Positions 28,986-39,477 of a DNA stretch of 64,000 bases are shown in pieces; positions within the stretch are counted from its first letter, which is position 1; the number at the start of each line of letters is the position of its first letter. The position numbers and the translations under genes are program-made. The notes below the pieces were generated by a model. It was not told the DNA's origin. It worked only from the letters and a program-made list of their open reading frames with translations, and ran no database searches. The DNA is from Paracoccus alkanivorans (GTDB taxonomy: Bacteria > Pseudomonadota > Alphaproteobacteria > Rhodobacterales > Rhodobacteraceae), in NCBI RefSeq assembly GCF_003697785.1, contig NZ_QOKZ01000001.1:496001-560000 (forward strand), given 5' to 3'.

Positions 28986-30686
28986 TCAGGCAGCATGGCC
29001 GTCGGCATAGCCAAGACCCGCCTCGGCTCCAGTTTCACTGGCGACGGCGCGCGGCTTGTATCCGCCGGATCGATCGACCTTGAAATAGCTGATCACCTCG
29101 GCAAGTTCGGTCGCATTGTCGGCAAGCTGACGGCTGGTGGCGGCGAACTCCTCGGCCGAAGCGGCGTTCTTCTGGATCACGGTGTCCAGTTCGCCGATCG
29201 CCTGATTGATTTGCTCCGCGCCGATATTCTGCTCGCGCGTTGCGGCACTGATCTCCTGCACCAGGTCTGCAGTGCGCTGGATGTTTGGCACCAGGGTTTC
29301 CAGCATGCGCCCGGCCTCGCCCGAGACATCGACGGTTTGCTTTGAAAGTTCGCTGATCTCCGCCGCGGCGGTCTGGCTGCGCTCGGCCAGCTTGCGCACT
29401 TCCGATGCAACCACGGCAAAGCCCTTGCCATGCGTGCCCGCGCGCGCCGCCTCGACGGCCGCATTCAGAGCAAGAAGATCGGTCTGGCGGGCGATTTCCT
29501 GGATGATGTTGATCTTTTCGGCGATCGTCTTCATGGCCGCGACCGCACGTCCCACTGCTTCGCCGCTTTTCCTGGCCTCATCAGCCGACAGGAGGGCGGT
29601 TTTCTCGGTCTGCCCCGCATTATCGGCCGAACGGTTGATATTGGCGCTCATCTCCTCGATCGAGGCCGAGGCTTCTTCGGCGGCAGCGGCCTGGCTGTTC
29701 GCCCCCTCGCTGAGAGCATTGGATGCCTCGCTCATCTGCGAAGCGCCTGCGGCAACCTGCTCTGCATTGCGATTCGCGTTGACGATCACATCGCGCAATC
29801 GGGCCACCATGTCACGCAGGGCGCTTCCAAGGCGGTCATCCTTTGAACGAGGCTCGATCTCGACAGTCAGATCACCCTTGGCGATCTGCTCGGCGGCCGA
29901 ACTCATCCCGCGCAAATCCATGACCATCCGGCCCATGGCGTCGAGAAGCGTGCCCACCTCGTCGCACGAAGATGATTGCGGCGCGACAGCCAGATTGCCG
30001 CGGGCAACCGCTTCGGCGACAGAGACCGACTCGTTCAGGCCACGGCTGATCGGGATGCTGAGCGCCAGACCGACAATGATCGAAGTGACCACCAGAACAG
30101 CCGATCCCACGAGAATGGTCGTCGCTGCGCGTTCTCTGGCCATCTCCTTGGCACCTGCCCGCTCACCCAGCAGACTTTCCTCTTCCGAGACAAGATCGTG
30201 GTGGATGGCGCGGATTTCGGCCAACAGCGGCTTTCCGACACCCGCAGCTTCCAGCGCCCGGGCTTCATCCTGCGTTACGGGATCCTTCATCAGGGTGATT
30301 TGCCGGTCGCTGACCTCGGTTCGCCATTTTTCCTCAAGTGCCCCCAGCTTTTTCAGACGCTCTTGCTGCACCGGGTTATCCGATGTCAGTTCGGACAATT
30401 CGCGCAGCTGTTCCTGAAAGATGTTCCTGTTTTCTTCCACACGGTCAAGAAAGCTTTCCTCGGCCGAAACCATATACCCGCGCATCCCGGCCTCCTGATT
30501 GAGAATGGCCGCAATCATTTCCCCACCTTCGTCGATGACCTCGTAGGTATGGACCGTCCAGCGATCCTGTTCGGCCAGCGATCTAAGGCTGTTGAATGTC
30601 ACGTAAGAGATCGTGACCGAGATCGCGACCAGTAAAGCAAAGGCGAGGCCAAGCTTTCGGCCTATGGAAAGGTTATTCAGCGACAT
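28986..30686 (-). CDS. Methyl-accepting chemotaxis protein with CHASE3-type sensor
   Basis: A 566-residue chemoreceptor. The N-terminal transmembrane segment is at about 8-30, followed by a helical sensor of CHASE3 type containing [25 protein letters not shown], and a second transmembrane segment at about 188-210. HAMP and a HAMP-like repeat follow, then the cytoplasmic signalling hairpin. The MCP tip is intact ([43 protein letters not shown]). The ATG at [13 protein letters not shown] is preferred. No che genes are adjacent, so it is an orphan receptor that presumably feeds a remote cluster. The ligand is unknown. Confidence 0.94.
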   Translation of the reverse strand: MSLNNLSIGRKLGLAFALLVAISVTISYVTFNSLRSLAEQDRWTVHTYEVIDEGGEMIAAILNQEAGMRGYMVSAEESFLDRVEENRNIFQEQLRELSELTSDNPVQQERLKKLGALEEKWRTEVSDRQITLMKDPVTQDEARALEAAGVGKPLLAEIRAIHHDLVSEEESLLGERAGAKEMARERAATTILVGSAVLVVTSIIVGLALSIPISRGLNESVSVAEAVARGNLAVAPQSSSCDEVGTLLDAMGRMVMDLRGMSSAAEQIAKGDLTVEIEPRSKDDRLGSALRDMVARLRDVIVNANRNAEQVAAGASQMSEASNALSEGANSQAAAAEEASASIEEMSANINRSADNAGQTEKTALLSADEARKSGEAVGRAVAAMKTIAEKINIIQEIARQTDLLALNAAVEAARAGTHGKGFAVVASEVRKLAERSQTAAAEISELSKQTVDVSGEAGRMLETLVPNIQRTADLVQEISAATREQNIGAEQINQAIGELDTVIQKNAASAEEFAATSRQLADNATELAEVISYFKVDRSGGYKPRAVASETGAEAGLGYADGHAA

Positions 30687-30890
30687 GTGTCCACTCCGTA
30701 TGCGGGCAGGCTGAAGGCAACGCAACACGCGGCCCTACTTCCTTGATCTGCAAATCGATAGACCCGCGCGCTTAACGGCCCGTGAATAAATACAATCCGA
30801 GCTATTTTGCGGCCCACACCCTGCCCGGGCCGGACAGGCGCGCATATCGGCAACGAAGCGACGAAAATCAGTCAATCTGCCCTGCCAAGA

Positions 30891-30919
30891 TTGCCCCCAC
30901 CCGCCGTGTCGGCTATATG
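30891..30919 (+). promoter_or_regulatory. Possible sigma70-type promoter of gyrA
   Basis: TTGCCC (30891-30896) and TATATG (30914-30919) are separated by 17 bases, matching the housekeeping promoter layout moderately well. Transcription would start about 20 bases before the GTG start codon. Confidence 0.4.
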
Positions 30920-30948
30920 ACATTTCAACAAGATGTTGAGGAATTCAC

Positions 30949-33735
30949 GTGGCCGATACCCCAGAAGACGATCTGCCGGAAACACCGGAAGCAGGCGACG
31001 AAAACGGCTCCGCCCCACGCCAGGTCATGGTGCATGACGGTCCGGTGATCGACATTTCGTCCGAGATGCGGACATCCTATCTCGACTATGCGATGTCGGT
31101 GATCGTCAGCCGGGCGATCCCCGATCTGCGCGACGGGTTGAAGCCGGTTCACCGCCGTATCCTCTACGCGATGAACGAGACCGGGAACACCCATGACAAG
31201 CCCTATCGCAAATCGGCCCGGCCGATCGGCGACGTGATGGGGAAATACCACCCGCATGGCGACAGCGCGATCTATGACGCGCTGGTGCGGATGGCGCAGG
31301 ATTTCTCGATGTCGCTGCCGCTGCTGGACGGACAAGGCAATTTCGGCTCGATGGATGGCGATCCCCCGGCGGCGATGCGTTACACCGAAGTGCGCATGGA
31401 CAAGCCCGCCAATTACCTGCTGATGGATATCGACAAGGACACGGTCGATTTCCAGGACAATTACGACGGCAAGGATCGCGAGCCCACGGTTCTGCCCGCC
31501 CGTTTCCCGAATATGCTGGTCAATGGCGCGGGCGGTATCGCCGTTGGCATGGCAACCAATATTCCGCCACATAACCTGGGCGAGATCGTGGATGCAACGC
31601 TGGCACTGATCGAGAATCCCGACCTGCCGACCGAACGTATCCTCGAAATCGTTCCCGGCCCGGATTTCCCCACCGGCGGGCTGATCCTTGGACGTTCGGG
31701 GGCGCGCAAGGCCTATCTGGAGGGGCGTGGCAGCGTCATTATCCGCGCCAGGACGCATATCGAGGAACCGCGCAAGGATCGTTACGCCATCGTGCTGGAC
31801 GAAATCCCCTATCAGGTGAACAAGGCCAACCTGATCGAGCGGATCGCCGAACTGGCCAAGGAAAAGCGAATCGAGGGGATTTCCAACGTCCAGGACGAAT
31901 CCGACCGTTCCGGCGTGCGCGTGGTGATCGAGTTGAAGCGTGACGCGACCCCCGACGTGGTGCTGAACCAGCTGTTCCGCTTCACCCCCATGCAGACCCA
32001 TTTCGGCTGCAACATGCTGGCCCTGAACGGCGGTCGTCCCGAGCAGTTGACCCTGCGCGATTTCCTGACCTATTTCATTGCCTTCCGCGAGGAAGTTGTC
32101 GCCCGGCGGACGGCCTATGAGCTGCGCAAGGCGCGCGAGCGCAGCCATATCCTTTGCGGGCTTGCCGTGGCAGTCAGCAATGTCGACGAGGTGGTGGCGA
32201 CCATCCGCTCCTCGGCCGATGCGGCAGAGGCACGCGCGCGGCTGATGGAACGGCGCTGGCCTGCCCATGACATCGCCGAATATCTGCGGCTGATCGACGA
32301 TCCGCTGCATCCGATCAACGAGGACGGGACCTATAACCTGTCGGAAACGCAGGCCCGCGCCATCCTGGACCTGCGGTTGCAGCGCCTGACGCAGATCGGC
32401 GTGAAGGAAGTCACCGACGAGTTGCAGGAACTGGCCGATGCGATCCGGGAATACCTGGCGATCCTTGCCTCGCGCGAACGGATCCTCGGGATCATCAGCG
32501 ACGAATTGCGCGAGGTGAAAGACCTCTTCGCCGTGCCGCGCCGGACCGAGATCACCGAATGGTCCGGCGACATGCTGGACGAGGACCTGATCGAGCGCGA
32601 GGACATGGTCGTCACCATCACCTCGGGCGGCTATATCAAGCGCACCGCGCTGGCCGAGTTCCGGGCGCAACGCCGCGGAGGCAAGGGCCTGTCGGGAATG
32701 GCAACCAAGGAAGACGACGTGGTGACCACGCTGTTCGTCGCCAATACCCACACGGAACTGTTGTTCTTTACCACGGACGGCATGGTCTATCGGCTCAAGA
32801 CCTGGCGCCTGCCGCTTGGCGGGCGGACCGCCAAGGGAAAGGCGATCGTCAATATCCTGCCCATAGATCCGGGCGTTTCCATCGCCGCGCTGATGCCTGT
32901 GAACGCGCCGGAAAGCGAATGGGACAGGTATCAGGTTATCTTTGCAACTTCGCAGGGGGATGTGCGCCGCAACGCCCTGTCAGATTTCGCCAATGTCCGC
33001 TCGAACGGCAAGATCGCGATGAAACTGCCCGAAGGCGTCAGCCTCGTGGCCGCGCGCATGGCAACCGAAGAGGACGACGTGATGATGGTCACCGCCGGAG
33101 GCCGGGCGATCCGCTTTCCCACCACGGCGGTGCGGGTCTTCAAGGGCCGCGATTCGACTGGAGTGCGTGGAATCAGGCTGGCAAAGGGTGACAGCGTCGT
33201 CAGCATGTCGGTGATCCGGCATTTCGAGGCCGATCCGGCCGAACGCGCCGCCTATCTCAAGATGCGCCGCGCCGTGGCCGGTGCGCTGGACGACGGGGCC
33301 GAGGCCGATGAGGACGAGGATGCCGTCGAGGAAGGCAGCATCACGCAGGAACGCTATGCCGAGATGTCGGCGGCCGAGGACCTGATCCTGACGATCACCG
33401 CCAAAGGCGCGGGCAAGATCAGTTCTTCGCATGACTACCCGGTGCGCGGCCGTGGCGGTCAGGGCGTCATGGCGATGGACAAGGCAATGCGCGGCGGGCC
33501 GCTGGTCGCCAGTTTCCCGGTAGAATCGGATGACCAGATCATGCTGGCGACCTCGACCGGCCAGTCGATCCGGGTGCCGGTGGAGGGGATCAGCTTCCGT
33601 TCGCGCTCGGCCGGCGGGGTGCGGGTATTCAACACCGCGAATGGCGAGGTTGTGGTCTCCGTGGCCCGCGTCGCCGAACAAAACGATGCCGAGGACGGAG
33701 AAAGCGGCGAAGACGGTAATAAAGTGGAAGAATAA
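30949..33735 (+). CDS. gyrA: DNA gyrase subunit A
   Basis: The 928-residue cleavage/religation subunit of gyrase. The catalytic tyrosine is Tyr145 in [10 protein letters not shown]. The quinolone-resistance region [17 protein letters not shown] (from residue 101) keeps the wild-type Ser106 and Asp110, so no quinolone-resistant substitution is seen at these two positions. The C-terminal beta-pinwheel blades follow (GYIKRT, RGGKG, GRGGQGV). An acidic linker ([15 protein letters not shown]) interrupts the C-terminal region. The start is GTG. It has its own likely promoter, and a short hairpin separates it from the next gene. Confidence 0.98.
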   Translation: MADTPEDDLPETPEAGDENGSAPRQVMVHDGPVIDISSEMRTSYLDYAMSVIVSRAIPDLRDGLKPVHRRILYAMNETGNTHDKPYRKSARPIGDVMGKYHPHGDSAIYDALVRMAQDFSMSLPLLDGQGNFGSMDGDPPAAMRYTEVRMDKPANYLLMDIDKDTVDFQDNYDGKDREPTVLPARFPNMLVNGAGGIAVGMATNIPPHNLGEIVDATLALIENPDLPTERILEIVPGPDFPTGGLILGRSGARKAYLEGRGSVIIRARTHIEEPRKDRYAIVLDEIPYQVNKANLIERIAELAKEKRIEGISNVQDESDRSGVRVVIELKRDATPDVVLNQLFRFTPMQTHFGCNMLALNGGRPEQLTLRDFLTYFIAFREEVVARRTAYELRKARERSHILCGLAVAVSNVDEVVATIRSSADAAEARARLMERRWPAHDIAEYLRLIDDPLHPINEDGTYNLSETQARAILDLRLQRLTQIGVKEVTDELQELADAIREYLAILASRERILGIISDELREVKDLFAVPRRTEITEWSGDMLDEDLIEREDMVVTITSGGYIKRTALAEFRAQRRGGKGLSGMATKEDDVVTTLFVANTHTELLFFTTDGMVYRLKTWRLPLGGRTAKGKAIVNILPIDPGVSIAALMPVNAPESEWDRYQVIFATSQGDVRRNALSDFANVRSNGKIAMKLPEGVSLVAARMATEEDDVMMVTAGGRAIRFPTTAVRVFKGRDSTGVRGIRLAKGDSVVSMSVIRHFEADPAERAAYLKMRRAVAGALDDGAEADEDEDAVEEGSITQERYAEMSAAEDLILTITAKGAGKISSSHDYPVRGRGGQGVMAMDKAMRGGPLVASFPVESDDQIMLATSTGQSIRVPVEGISFRSRSAGGVRVFNTANGEVVVSVARVAEQNDAEDGESGEDGNKVEE

Positions 33736-33746
33736 TGATCCGGTGG

Positions 33747-33766
33747 CCCTGCACTGCCGTGCAGGG
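33747..33766 (+). terminator. Hairpin between gyrA and the AI-2E permease gene
   Basis: CCCTGCAC (33747-33754) and GTGCAGGG (33759-33766) form a perfect 8-bp stem with a 4-base loop, followed by TCTT. It lies 11 bases after the gyrA stop. Without a long U-run it may be a partial terminator or an mRNA end-protecting hairpin. Confidence 0.5.
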
Positions 33767-33793
33767 TCTTGCCGGTATTGAACGGGGAACGAG

Positions 33794-34891
33794 GTGGATC
33801 AGTCAAGCGAAACGGTATTGCGGGAAAGACTCCAGACGGGTTTTCTGGGGATCATCGCCTTCGGTCTAATCCTGTTCATGCTGGTGCAGGCACGCTTTAT
33901 CCTGATTTCGCTCGCCATCGCGATCATCCTGTTCTCGCTGACGACCGATGCGATCTTCGCCATCTGCTCGCGACTGAAAGTGCCCAACTGGCTGGGGACG
34001 ATCCTTGCATTGATCGGCATCGCCTTGGGGTTGCTATGGGTCTCGACCACGGTGGTGGCACAGGTGAACCAGGTCGTCCTGACTGCCGTCGCTTATGCCG
34101 AGCAGGCGCAGGCTGCCCTGCCCACCCTGACCCAATGGCTGGGCCCCGACATGCAGGAGCGGCTGATGACCGCGATCTCGAATTTCAACCTCACCGGCTG
34201 GATTCGTTCGCTGGCCGGGCAGGCCTCGGGGGTGCTGTCGGGCAGTGTCCTGGTGATCCTGTTCGTGGGCTTCATGTTCGCCGAGCAGGTCTGGTTTCCC
34301 AGCAAGATCGAACGCCTGACAGGCGATCCCGTCCGGGCAGTACAGGTGCGCCGGATCATTTCCTCGATCATGCACCGGGTGAACCGCTACCTGGTCGTCA
34401 AGACGGCGGTCAGCACCGTGACGGCGGTGGCGGTCTGGCTGATCTTCACGCTGGCGGAACTGAGCCTTGCCGGCCCCATCGCATTGCTGACCTTCGTGCT
34501 TAATTTCATCCCCTCGGTCGGTTCGATCATTGCCACGGCCATCGCCGCCGTTCTGGCTTTCGTTCTCAGCGGCGATACGACACTGACATTGATCATCGGC
34601 GCCTCGTGCACATTGGTGCAATTTGCCATCGGCAACGTGCTGGATCCCATGCTGCTGGGCCAGACGCTGCGGCTGTCAAGCTTCGGCATCATTCTCAGCC
34701 TGGCCTTCTGGGGCGCAATCTGGGGAATACCCGGGATGTTCCTGGCCGTGCCGATCATGGTCGCATTGATGATCGTCTGTGCGCATATCCCTTGGCTGCG
34801 CCCGGTCGCGGTGCTGTTGTCGCGCGAGGGACTGCCCGATGACGGCAGCAGCGATGACGACAAGGCGGTTCCCCCGACACTCGCCGCCTGA
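33794..34891 (+). CDS. AI-2E family transporter (PerM/TqsA-like)
   Basis: A 365-residue membrane protein with about seven or eight hydrophobic segments. The C-terminal half is diagnostic: FVLNFIPSVGSIIATAIAAVLAFVLSG, then VQFAIGNVLDPMLLGQTLRLSSFGIILSLAFWGAIWGIPGMFLAVPIMVALM. Members export diverse solutes; the AI-2 link of the family name does not establish the substrate. A GTG start is used. It lies 58 bases after gyrA, with a hairpin between. Confidence 0.88.
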   Translation: MDQSSETVLRERLQTGFLGIIAFGLILFMLVQARFILISLAIAIILFSLTTDAIFAICSRLKVPNWLGTILALIGIALGLLWVSTTVVAQVNQVVLTAVAYAEQAQAALPTLTQWLGPDMQERLMTAISNFNLTGWIRSLAGQASGVLSGSVLVILFVGFMFAEQVWFPSKIERLTGDPVRAVQVRRIISSIMHRVNRYLVVKTAVSTVTAVAVWLIFTLAELSLAGPIALLTFVLNFIPSVGSIIATAIAAVLAFVLSGDTTLTLIIGASCTLVQFAIGNVLDPMLLGQTLRLSSFGIILSLAFWGAIWGIPGMFLAVPIMVALMIVCAHIPWLRPVAVLLSREGLPDDGSSDDDKAVPPTLAA

Positions 34892-34938
34892 CCGCGACCC
34901 CGCGCATTTCAATAGCGGAAGATATGTTCCGCCAAATC

Positions 34939-35703
34939 CTATAGCGCGATGGCCGAGATCAGCCGACCGTAATCCACCTGCCCTTCATGCGTGGCACGGC
35001 GGTAGCTGAAGAAACGCTCGGGGTCGGAATAGGTGCAATGTCCCGACCATTCCGCCTCGACATCCAATGCACGCAGGCGCGATAATCCAAAGGATGGCAG
35101 GTCGAACATCGGACGGCCATTCGGCCCGCCACTGAAGAACCTTGCATGATCCGGATCTTCGGCAAGGAAATCCTCCATGAAATCCTCGCCTACCTCATAG
35201 GCGCGCTGGCTGATCGTCGGCCCGATCACCGCCCGGATTTCCTGTGCCCCAAGTGATCGCATCGCCTCGACAGTCGCCTCGATGATACCGCCCAAAGCGC
35301 CACGCCATCCCGCATGGCAGGCACCGATGATTCCCGCAGCGGGATCGGCCAGTAGAATGGGCTGGCAATCGGCGGTCAGGACCGCAAGCGCCACGTCGCT
35401 CCGTTTCGTGACCAACCCATCGGCCTTGATCTCGGCTGTTTGCCGCAGGTCATCGCCTTCCATCAGCGTGACCACATCCGCAGAGTGCACCTGCCTGACG
35501 GTAGCCAATCCATCCGCCGGCACGGCCATCGCCTCGGCGACCCGCGCTCGGTTCAGCGTAACCATATCGCTTTGATCGCTGCTGCCGCGCCCACAATTCA
35601 GCCCCGCGAACAGACCCGAGGAGGCCCCGCCCTTTCGGGTGAAAAATCCGTGCCTGACATTTGCAAGCAGCGGACTGGTCAGGATCTCAAGCGTCGTCTG
35701 CAT
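34939..35703 (-). CDS. pgeF: Peptidoglycan editing factor PgeF (laccase-domain protein)
   Basis: A 254-residue cytoplasmic metal-dependent amidase-like protein. PgeF removes misplaced L-serine-containing precursors, so that peptidoglycan keeps L-alanine. The GFFTRKGGASSGLFAGLNCG opening, QVHSADV, ALAVLTADCQPILLADPAAGIIGACHAGWRG and ISQRAYEVGEDF are all recognisable. Zinc/copper ligand residues (His, Cys) are intact. Its start overlaps the 3' end of the methyltransferase gene by 17 bases, suggesting one operon lgt-methyltransferase-pgeF. Confidence 0.92.
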   Translation of the reverse strand: MQTTLEILTSPLLANVRHGFFTRKGGASSGLFAGLNCGRGSSDQSDMVTLNRARVAEAMAVPADGLATVRQVHSADVVTLMEGDDLRQTAEIKADGLVTKRSDVALAVLTADCQPILLADPAAGIIGACHAGWRGALGGIIEATVEAMRSLGAQEIRAVIGPTISQRAYEVGEDFMEDFLAEDPDHARFFSGGPNGRPMFDLPSFGLSRLRALDVEAEWSGHCTYSDPERFFSYRRATHEGQVDYGRLISAIAL

Positions 35704-36745
35704 GATGCCTCAGCGGGTCAAATCCGGGCACCGGCGGCGCCCCTTTCGGCCAGATGGCCATCGCTTTGAACAGGTGACCCATTTCCCCCGCATCGGTCAA
35801 GCGCCGAAGCGCAACCATCGCGCCTCCGTCGCCCGCATCCGCCAGCCGCCGCGCCCGTGCCCCGGCACCAAGCGACAACAGCCAATCGCCCTGATGGACC
35901 GGTCTCGATACTTCTGCCCCTGCCCGGATCGCCGCCGCCGCCAAGGGCGCGAAATCGACATGCGCGGTCAGATCGGCCTCTCCGGGATTGGCCAGCGGAT
36001 CCTCGAACCTATGCGCCCGCAGCGCCTGGAACGTGTCGCCAAAACCGTTCCAGCCACCGTAATCGACGATGATCGCCGCCCCACCATGCGCCGCGATCCG
36101 CCCTGCTATCACCCCGATGACGGCGACCGCAGCGGGGCAATCCTCTACGATATCGCCGATCCGCCCCTCTCGCGGCAGATCGACCGGCGGGGCGAGTCCC
36201 ATGCGCAGCCCGCCTTCGCCCAACCCGATGATTCGCTCTGCCCAGCCCTGTTCGACCCGCTGGAATTGTCGGATCGGCAGCGCATCCAGAAATTCATTTG
36301 CCATCAGGAACAATGGACTATCAGGCAGTTCCTCTATTCCATCAATATGCCGGATATTGCCCAGCTTCTCGCGCTGCAGGCCGCGCAGGTGATCTGATGC
36401 TTCGATCAACGTTACATCGGCGGCCTCGACCATTCCGGGCACGGCCCGGATGGTCCGCAGCATATCCGCCATCAGCGTGCCCCGCCCCGGCCCCGGTTCG
36501 GCCAATGTGAAAGGCGCGGGACGGCCCTGATCCATCCAGGCCTGCGCCAGGGCGAGACCACACAATTCTCCGAAAATCTGCGAGATCTCCGGCGCGGTGG
36601 TGAAATCTCCGGCCTGTCCGAAAGGATCGCGGGTGGCGTAATAACCATAACGGGGATGGAGCAGGCAAAGCTCCATGTAATCGGCCAGAGTGATCGGTCC
36701 GGTGGCCCGGATGCGCTGTGCGATGATCTCGGCCAGCGGGGTCAT
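35687..36745 (-). CDS. SAM-dependent methyltransferase, NDUFAF7/MidA-like
   Basis: A 352-residue protein starting [61 protein letters not shown]. Motif I is [17 protein letters not shown]. The eukaryotic relative NDUFAF7 methylates an arginine in complex I subunit NDUFS2; whether this one does so is inference. It overlaps lgt by 4 bases (ATGA) and is followed by pgeF, an arrangement conserved in alphaproteobacteria. Confidence 0.93.
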   Translation of the reverse strand: MTPLAEIIAQRIRATGPITLADYMELCLLHPRYGYYATRDPFGQAGDFTTAPEISQIFGELCGLALAQAWMDQGRPAPFTLAEPGPGRGTLMADMLRTIRAVPGMVEAADVTLIEASDHLRGLQREKLGNIRHIDGIEELPDSPLFLMANEFLDALPIRQFQRVEQGWAERIIGLGEGGLRMGLAPPVDLPREGRIGDIVEDCPAAVAVIGVIAGRIAAHGGAAIIVDYGGWNGFGDTFQALRAHRFEDPLANPGEADLTAHVDFAPLAAAAIRAGAEVSRPVHQGDWLLSLGAGARARRLADAGDGGAMVALRRLTDAGEMGHLFKAMAIWPKGAPPVPGFDPLRHHADDA

Positions 36746-37629
36746 GCGCCAGCGGCGACCGGGGCACGACGCCATGCGCGAAGGATGAAGAACAGCCCGA
36801 TCAACAGCATCGGCAGGGAAAGAACCTGCCCCATGGTCAGCCCGATCACCGGCCCGCCGACGACATGGCCAAGCGGGTTCTCGGGCGTGATGAACTGCGC
36901 GTCGGCGACCCGGAACAGTTCCACGAATATGCGGGCAAGCCCGTAGCCGGAAAGGAAAATCCCGAATGCGAGCCCCGGACGGCGCAACCCACCTGCCCAC
37001 ACCACCGCCCAAAGAACCAGCCCCAGAAGCAGCCCTTCCAGTCCCGCCTCGTAAAGCTGGCTGGGATGGCGGGCGCACAGCCCCTCGATTCCGGGGCAGG
37101 ACTGCGCGGCCTCTCCGGGGAAGATCACCCCCCAGGGCAGATCGGTCGGGCGCCCCCACAGTTCGGCATTGATGAAATTGGCGATGCGGCCGAAAAACAG
37201 CCCGATGGGCGCGACGACCGCCATCGCATCGGCCAGGCGAAGCGGAGGTATCCCCCGCGCCCGGCAATACAGCCATGACGCCACGATGACCCCGGCAAAA
37301 CCGCCGTGAAAGCTCATCCCGCCCTGCCAGACCTTTACGATCTCGGCGGGATTGGCGAGGTAATAGCCCGGCTCGTAGAACAGCACGAAGCCCAACCGCC
37401 CGCCAAGGATCACACCAAGGATCACCCAGGTCAGCAGATCATCGACGGCCTCGCCCTGCATAGGCGCCTTGTCGCCCCAGATGGAATCGCCCCGCATCAT
37501 CCGAACCATGATCCGCCAGCCGATCAGCAGCCCGGCCAGATAGGCCAGCGCATACCAGCGCAGGCTCAGGGGAAACCCGCCGATATGGATGGTAAAAATC
37601 TCGGGCGATATATCGGGAAAGGGGATCAT
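36742..37629 (-). CDS. lgt: Prolipoprotein diacylglyceryl transferase
   Basis: The inner-membrane enzyme that adds diacylglycerol to the lipobox cysteine of prolipoproteins. The 295-residue protein has about seven membrane segments and the signature [24 protein letters not shown], with [16 protein letters not shown] and the [13 protein letters not shown] segment containing the conserved His. The ATG at [10 protein letters not shown] is preferred over a longer GC-rich frame. Several lipoprotein substrates are encoded elsewhere in the window. Translation of the next gene is probably coupled. Confidence 0.96.
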   Translation of the reverse strand: MIPFPDISPEIFTIHIGGFPLSLRWYALAYLAGLLIGWRIMVRMMRGDSIWGDKAPMQGEAVDDLLTWVILGVILGGRLGFVLFYEPGYYLANPAEIVKVWQGGMSFHGGFAGVIVASWLYCRARGIPPLRLADAMAVVAPIGLFFGRIANFINAELWGRPTDLPWGVIFPGEAAQSCPGIEGLCARHPSQLYEAGLEGLLLGLVLWAVVWAGGLRRPGLAFGIFLSGYGLARIFVELFRVADAQFITPENPLGHVVGGPVIGLTMGQVLSLPMLLIGLFFILRAWRRAPVAAGA

Positions 37630-37744
37630 GCTGCCTCTGGGCCGGTTTCGGGCGCACGCTAGCGCCGCGCCCGGCAGTGTCAATATTGAACCCCGGCGCG
37701 GTGGGGCCCATATATGGGGCAAGCAAAGCAAGGGATCAGGCTAA

Positions 37745-37996
37745 ATGACCGCGCAGAACAAGTTTTTCGACGATGTCTCGCAATTGATGACAAATGCGAT
37801 GGGTGTGGCGCAAGGCGCCAAGACCGAGGCAGAAACGGCGATGAAAGGCTGGATCGACCGCTGGCTGGCCGATCGCGACTTCGTGACCCGCGAGGAATTC
37901 GACGCCGTGCGTGACATGGCCATCAAGGCCCGCACCGAGAATGCCGAACTGAAGGCAAGGCTGGACGCGCTGGAGGCCGGGCGTCAGGGCGACTGA
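37745..37996 (+). CDS. ubiK: UbiK family ubiquinone biosynthesis accessory factor
   Basis: An 83-residue protein of the BMFP/YqiC family. The N-terminal half (NKFFDDVSQLMTNAMGVAQGAKTEAETAMKGWIDRWLADRDFVTREEFDAVRDMA) has the family pattern, and the C-terminus is a short coiled coil (ARTENAELKARLDALEA). UbiK helps the cytoplasmic ubiquinone-synthesis complex, though not all family members have been tested. Its end overlaps the end of the divergent-strand DUF6476 gene by 13 bases. Confidence 0.88.
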   Translation: MTAQNKFFDDVSQLMTNAMGVAQGAKTEAETAMKGWIDRWLADRDFVTREEFDAVRDMAIKARTENAELKARLDALEAGRQGD

Positions 37997-38292
37997 ACCC
38001 GGTCCTTCAGGCTGCCCTCCCGGGTATAAAGCAGTATCTCTCCGCCATCCGTGACAACCACGATCCAGTCGCGGGCAAAGGTGACGGCCTCGGCTGTCGC
38101 GCCTTCGGGCAGGGTTATGCCGTCGGGCAGTTCCGGCAGCATCGGCTGGCCAAGCCGGGTCCAGAGCAGCACGACGATCGCCACCATACCCAGCCCCATC
38201 ACCAGCGTCAGCCCGGTGACCAGCGTTTTCAGGAAGCGCAGTTCGGGAACCGCTTTCGCTGCCTCTTTCCAGTCGCTATCATCATCGCTCAT
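37984..38292 (-). CDS. DUF6476-like single-pass membrane protein
   Basis: A 102-residue protein. A short acidic N-terminus (MSDDDSDWKEAAK) is followed by one membrane helix (about 23-44) and a small C-terminal domain (ARDWIVVVTDGGEILLYTREGSLKDRVQSP) that reads like a single beta-propeller-like strand set. I recognise it as a conserved Rhodobacterales protein. An AAGG site lies 6 bases before the ATG. Its start codon overlaps, by two bases, the start of the pseudouridine synthase gene on the other strand. Confidence 0.75.
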   Translation of the reverse strand: MSDDDSDWKEAAKAVPELRFLKTLVTGLTLVMGLGMVAIVVLLWTRLGQPMLPELPDGITLPEGATAEAVTFARDWIVVVTDGGEILLYTREGSLKDRVQSP

Positions 38293-39316
38293 GTCGAACC
38301 TTGTCATCACCATCCCGGCCAATCCGCCTGAACGGCTTGATAAGGCCCTTGCGCTGGCAGTGCCAGAGGAAGCGGCGCTGTCGCGGTCCCGGCTTGCCCG
38401 GCTGATCGCCGATGGCGCCGTCAGCGGACCGGACGGGGTGGCGCGGGACGGCAAGGCGAAAGTGGCCGAGGGGCAGGAATACCATATCATCCTGCCCGAG
38501 CCGGAACCGGTCGAGACCCGGCCCGAAGCGATCCCGCTGAACATCGCCCACGAGGATGACGACCTGATCGTGATCGACAAGCCCGCCGGGATGGTCGTGC
38601 ATCCCGCGCCGGGATCGCCCTCGGGCACGCTGGTCAACGCGCTGCTGGCGCATTGCGGCGAGACGCTCTCGGGGATCGGGGGCGAACGGCGCCCCGGCAT
38701 CGTGCACCGGATCGACAAGGATACCTCGGGCCTGCTGGTCGTGGCGAAATCCGACCGCGCCCATCACGGGCTGGCGGCGCAGTTCGAGGCGCATAGCGCG
38801 CAGCGCCGCTACCTGGCGCTGGCGCATGGGGTGATCGATGCCGCCGATCCGCGGCTGCGCGGAACCCCCGGTGTCAGCTTCGAGGATGGCGGCGTGCTGA
38901 AGATCACCTCGCGCCTGACCCGCCATGCCATCGACCGGCAAAGGCAGGCGGTCTATTTCGACAGGGGCCGCCATGCGGTGACACGGGCGCGAATGCTGGA
39001 AAGCTTTGGCCGTCCTCCATCCGCCATGCTGGTCGAATGCCGGCTGGAGACCGGGCGCACCCACCAGATCCGCGTTCACATGGCCCATGCGGGACTGGGC
39101 CTGATCGGCGATCCGGTTTATGGCGGGGCGCGGCGGGCATCCGTCAGGGCGCTTGGCGAGGCAGCCAATGCGGCAACCGCGTTCCCCCGGCAGGCGCTGC
39201 ATGCCGCGTATCTGGGGTTTGAACATCCGGTCAGCGGTGCTATGATGGGGTTCGACAGTCCGATCCCCGCCGATATGCAGACCCTGCTGGACATGCTGCG
39301 GATCGCGAAGACTTGA
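38291..39316 (+). CDS. RluA family pseudouridine synthase
   Basis: Converts uridine to pseudouridine in rRNA, probably large-subunit rRNA (RluC/RluD type). An S4-like RNA-binding domain is at the N-terminus (ERLDKALALAVPEEAALSRSRLARLIADGAV). The catalytic motif is GIVHRIDKDTSGLLVVAK with the nucleophilic Asp, followed by LVECRLETGRTHQIRVHM and GDPVYGG. The ATG at 38291 yields 341 residues, but no good ribosome binding site is visible; the mRNA may be nearly leaderless. Its promoter must lie inside the divergent gene. Confidence 0.93.
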   Translation: MSNLVITIPANPPERLDKALALAVPEEAALSRSRLARLIADGAVSGPDGVARDGKAKVAEGQEYHIILPEPEPVETRPEAIPLNIAHEDDDLIVIDKPAGMVVHPAPGSPSGTLVNALLAHCGETLSGIGGERRPGIVHRIDKDTSGLLVVAKSDRAHHGLAAQFEAHSAQRRYLALAHGVIDAADPRLRGTPGVSFEDGGVLKITSRLTRHAIDRQRQAVYFDRGRHAVTRARMLESFGRPPSAMLVECRLETGRTHQIRVHMAHAGLGLIGDPVYGGARRASVRALGEAANAATAFPRQALHAAYLGFEHPVSGAMMGFDSPIPADMQTLLDMLRIAKT

Positions 39317-39341
39317 CATGAACGTGAGCCGTTCCCACGTT
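39313..39341 (+). promoter_or_regulatory. Candidate promoter/operator of rpoH
   Basis: TTGACA at 39313-39318 is a consensus -35 that overlaps the preceding stop codon, but no good -10 lies at the right distance. An inverted repeat AACGTG-N9-CACGTT spans 39321-39341. This may be an operator or a heat-shock promoter element; which is not decidable here. Confidence 0.3.
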
Positions 39342-39477
39342 ACCATTCCGCAAAATCCAGCCAGAATGATTTCAAGCTTCAAGCTGCCCCGCAAAGGGCA
39401 ATCGCAGCCGCCTCGCCCATCACGGAACCGTGACAGCCTTGCCTGCGTTATTTTTATCTCTGCGAAAGGCCACCGAT

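Noticed and set aside
39320-39334. GAAC-N7-GTTC near rpoH as a LexA box
   Set aside because: The alphaproteobacterial LexA site is a direct repeat GTTC-N7-GTTC; this one is inverted, and rpoH is not a known SOS gene.
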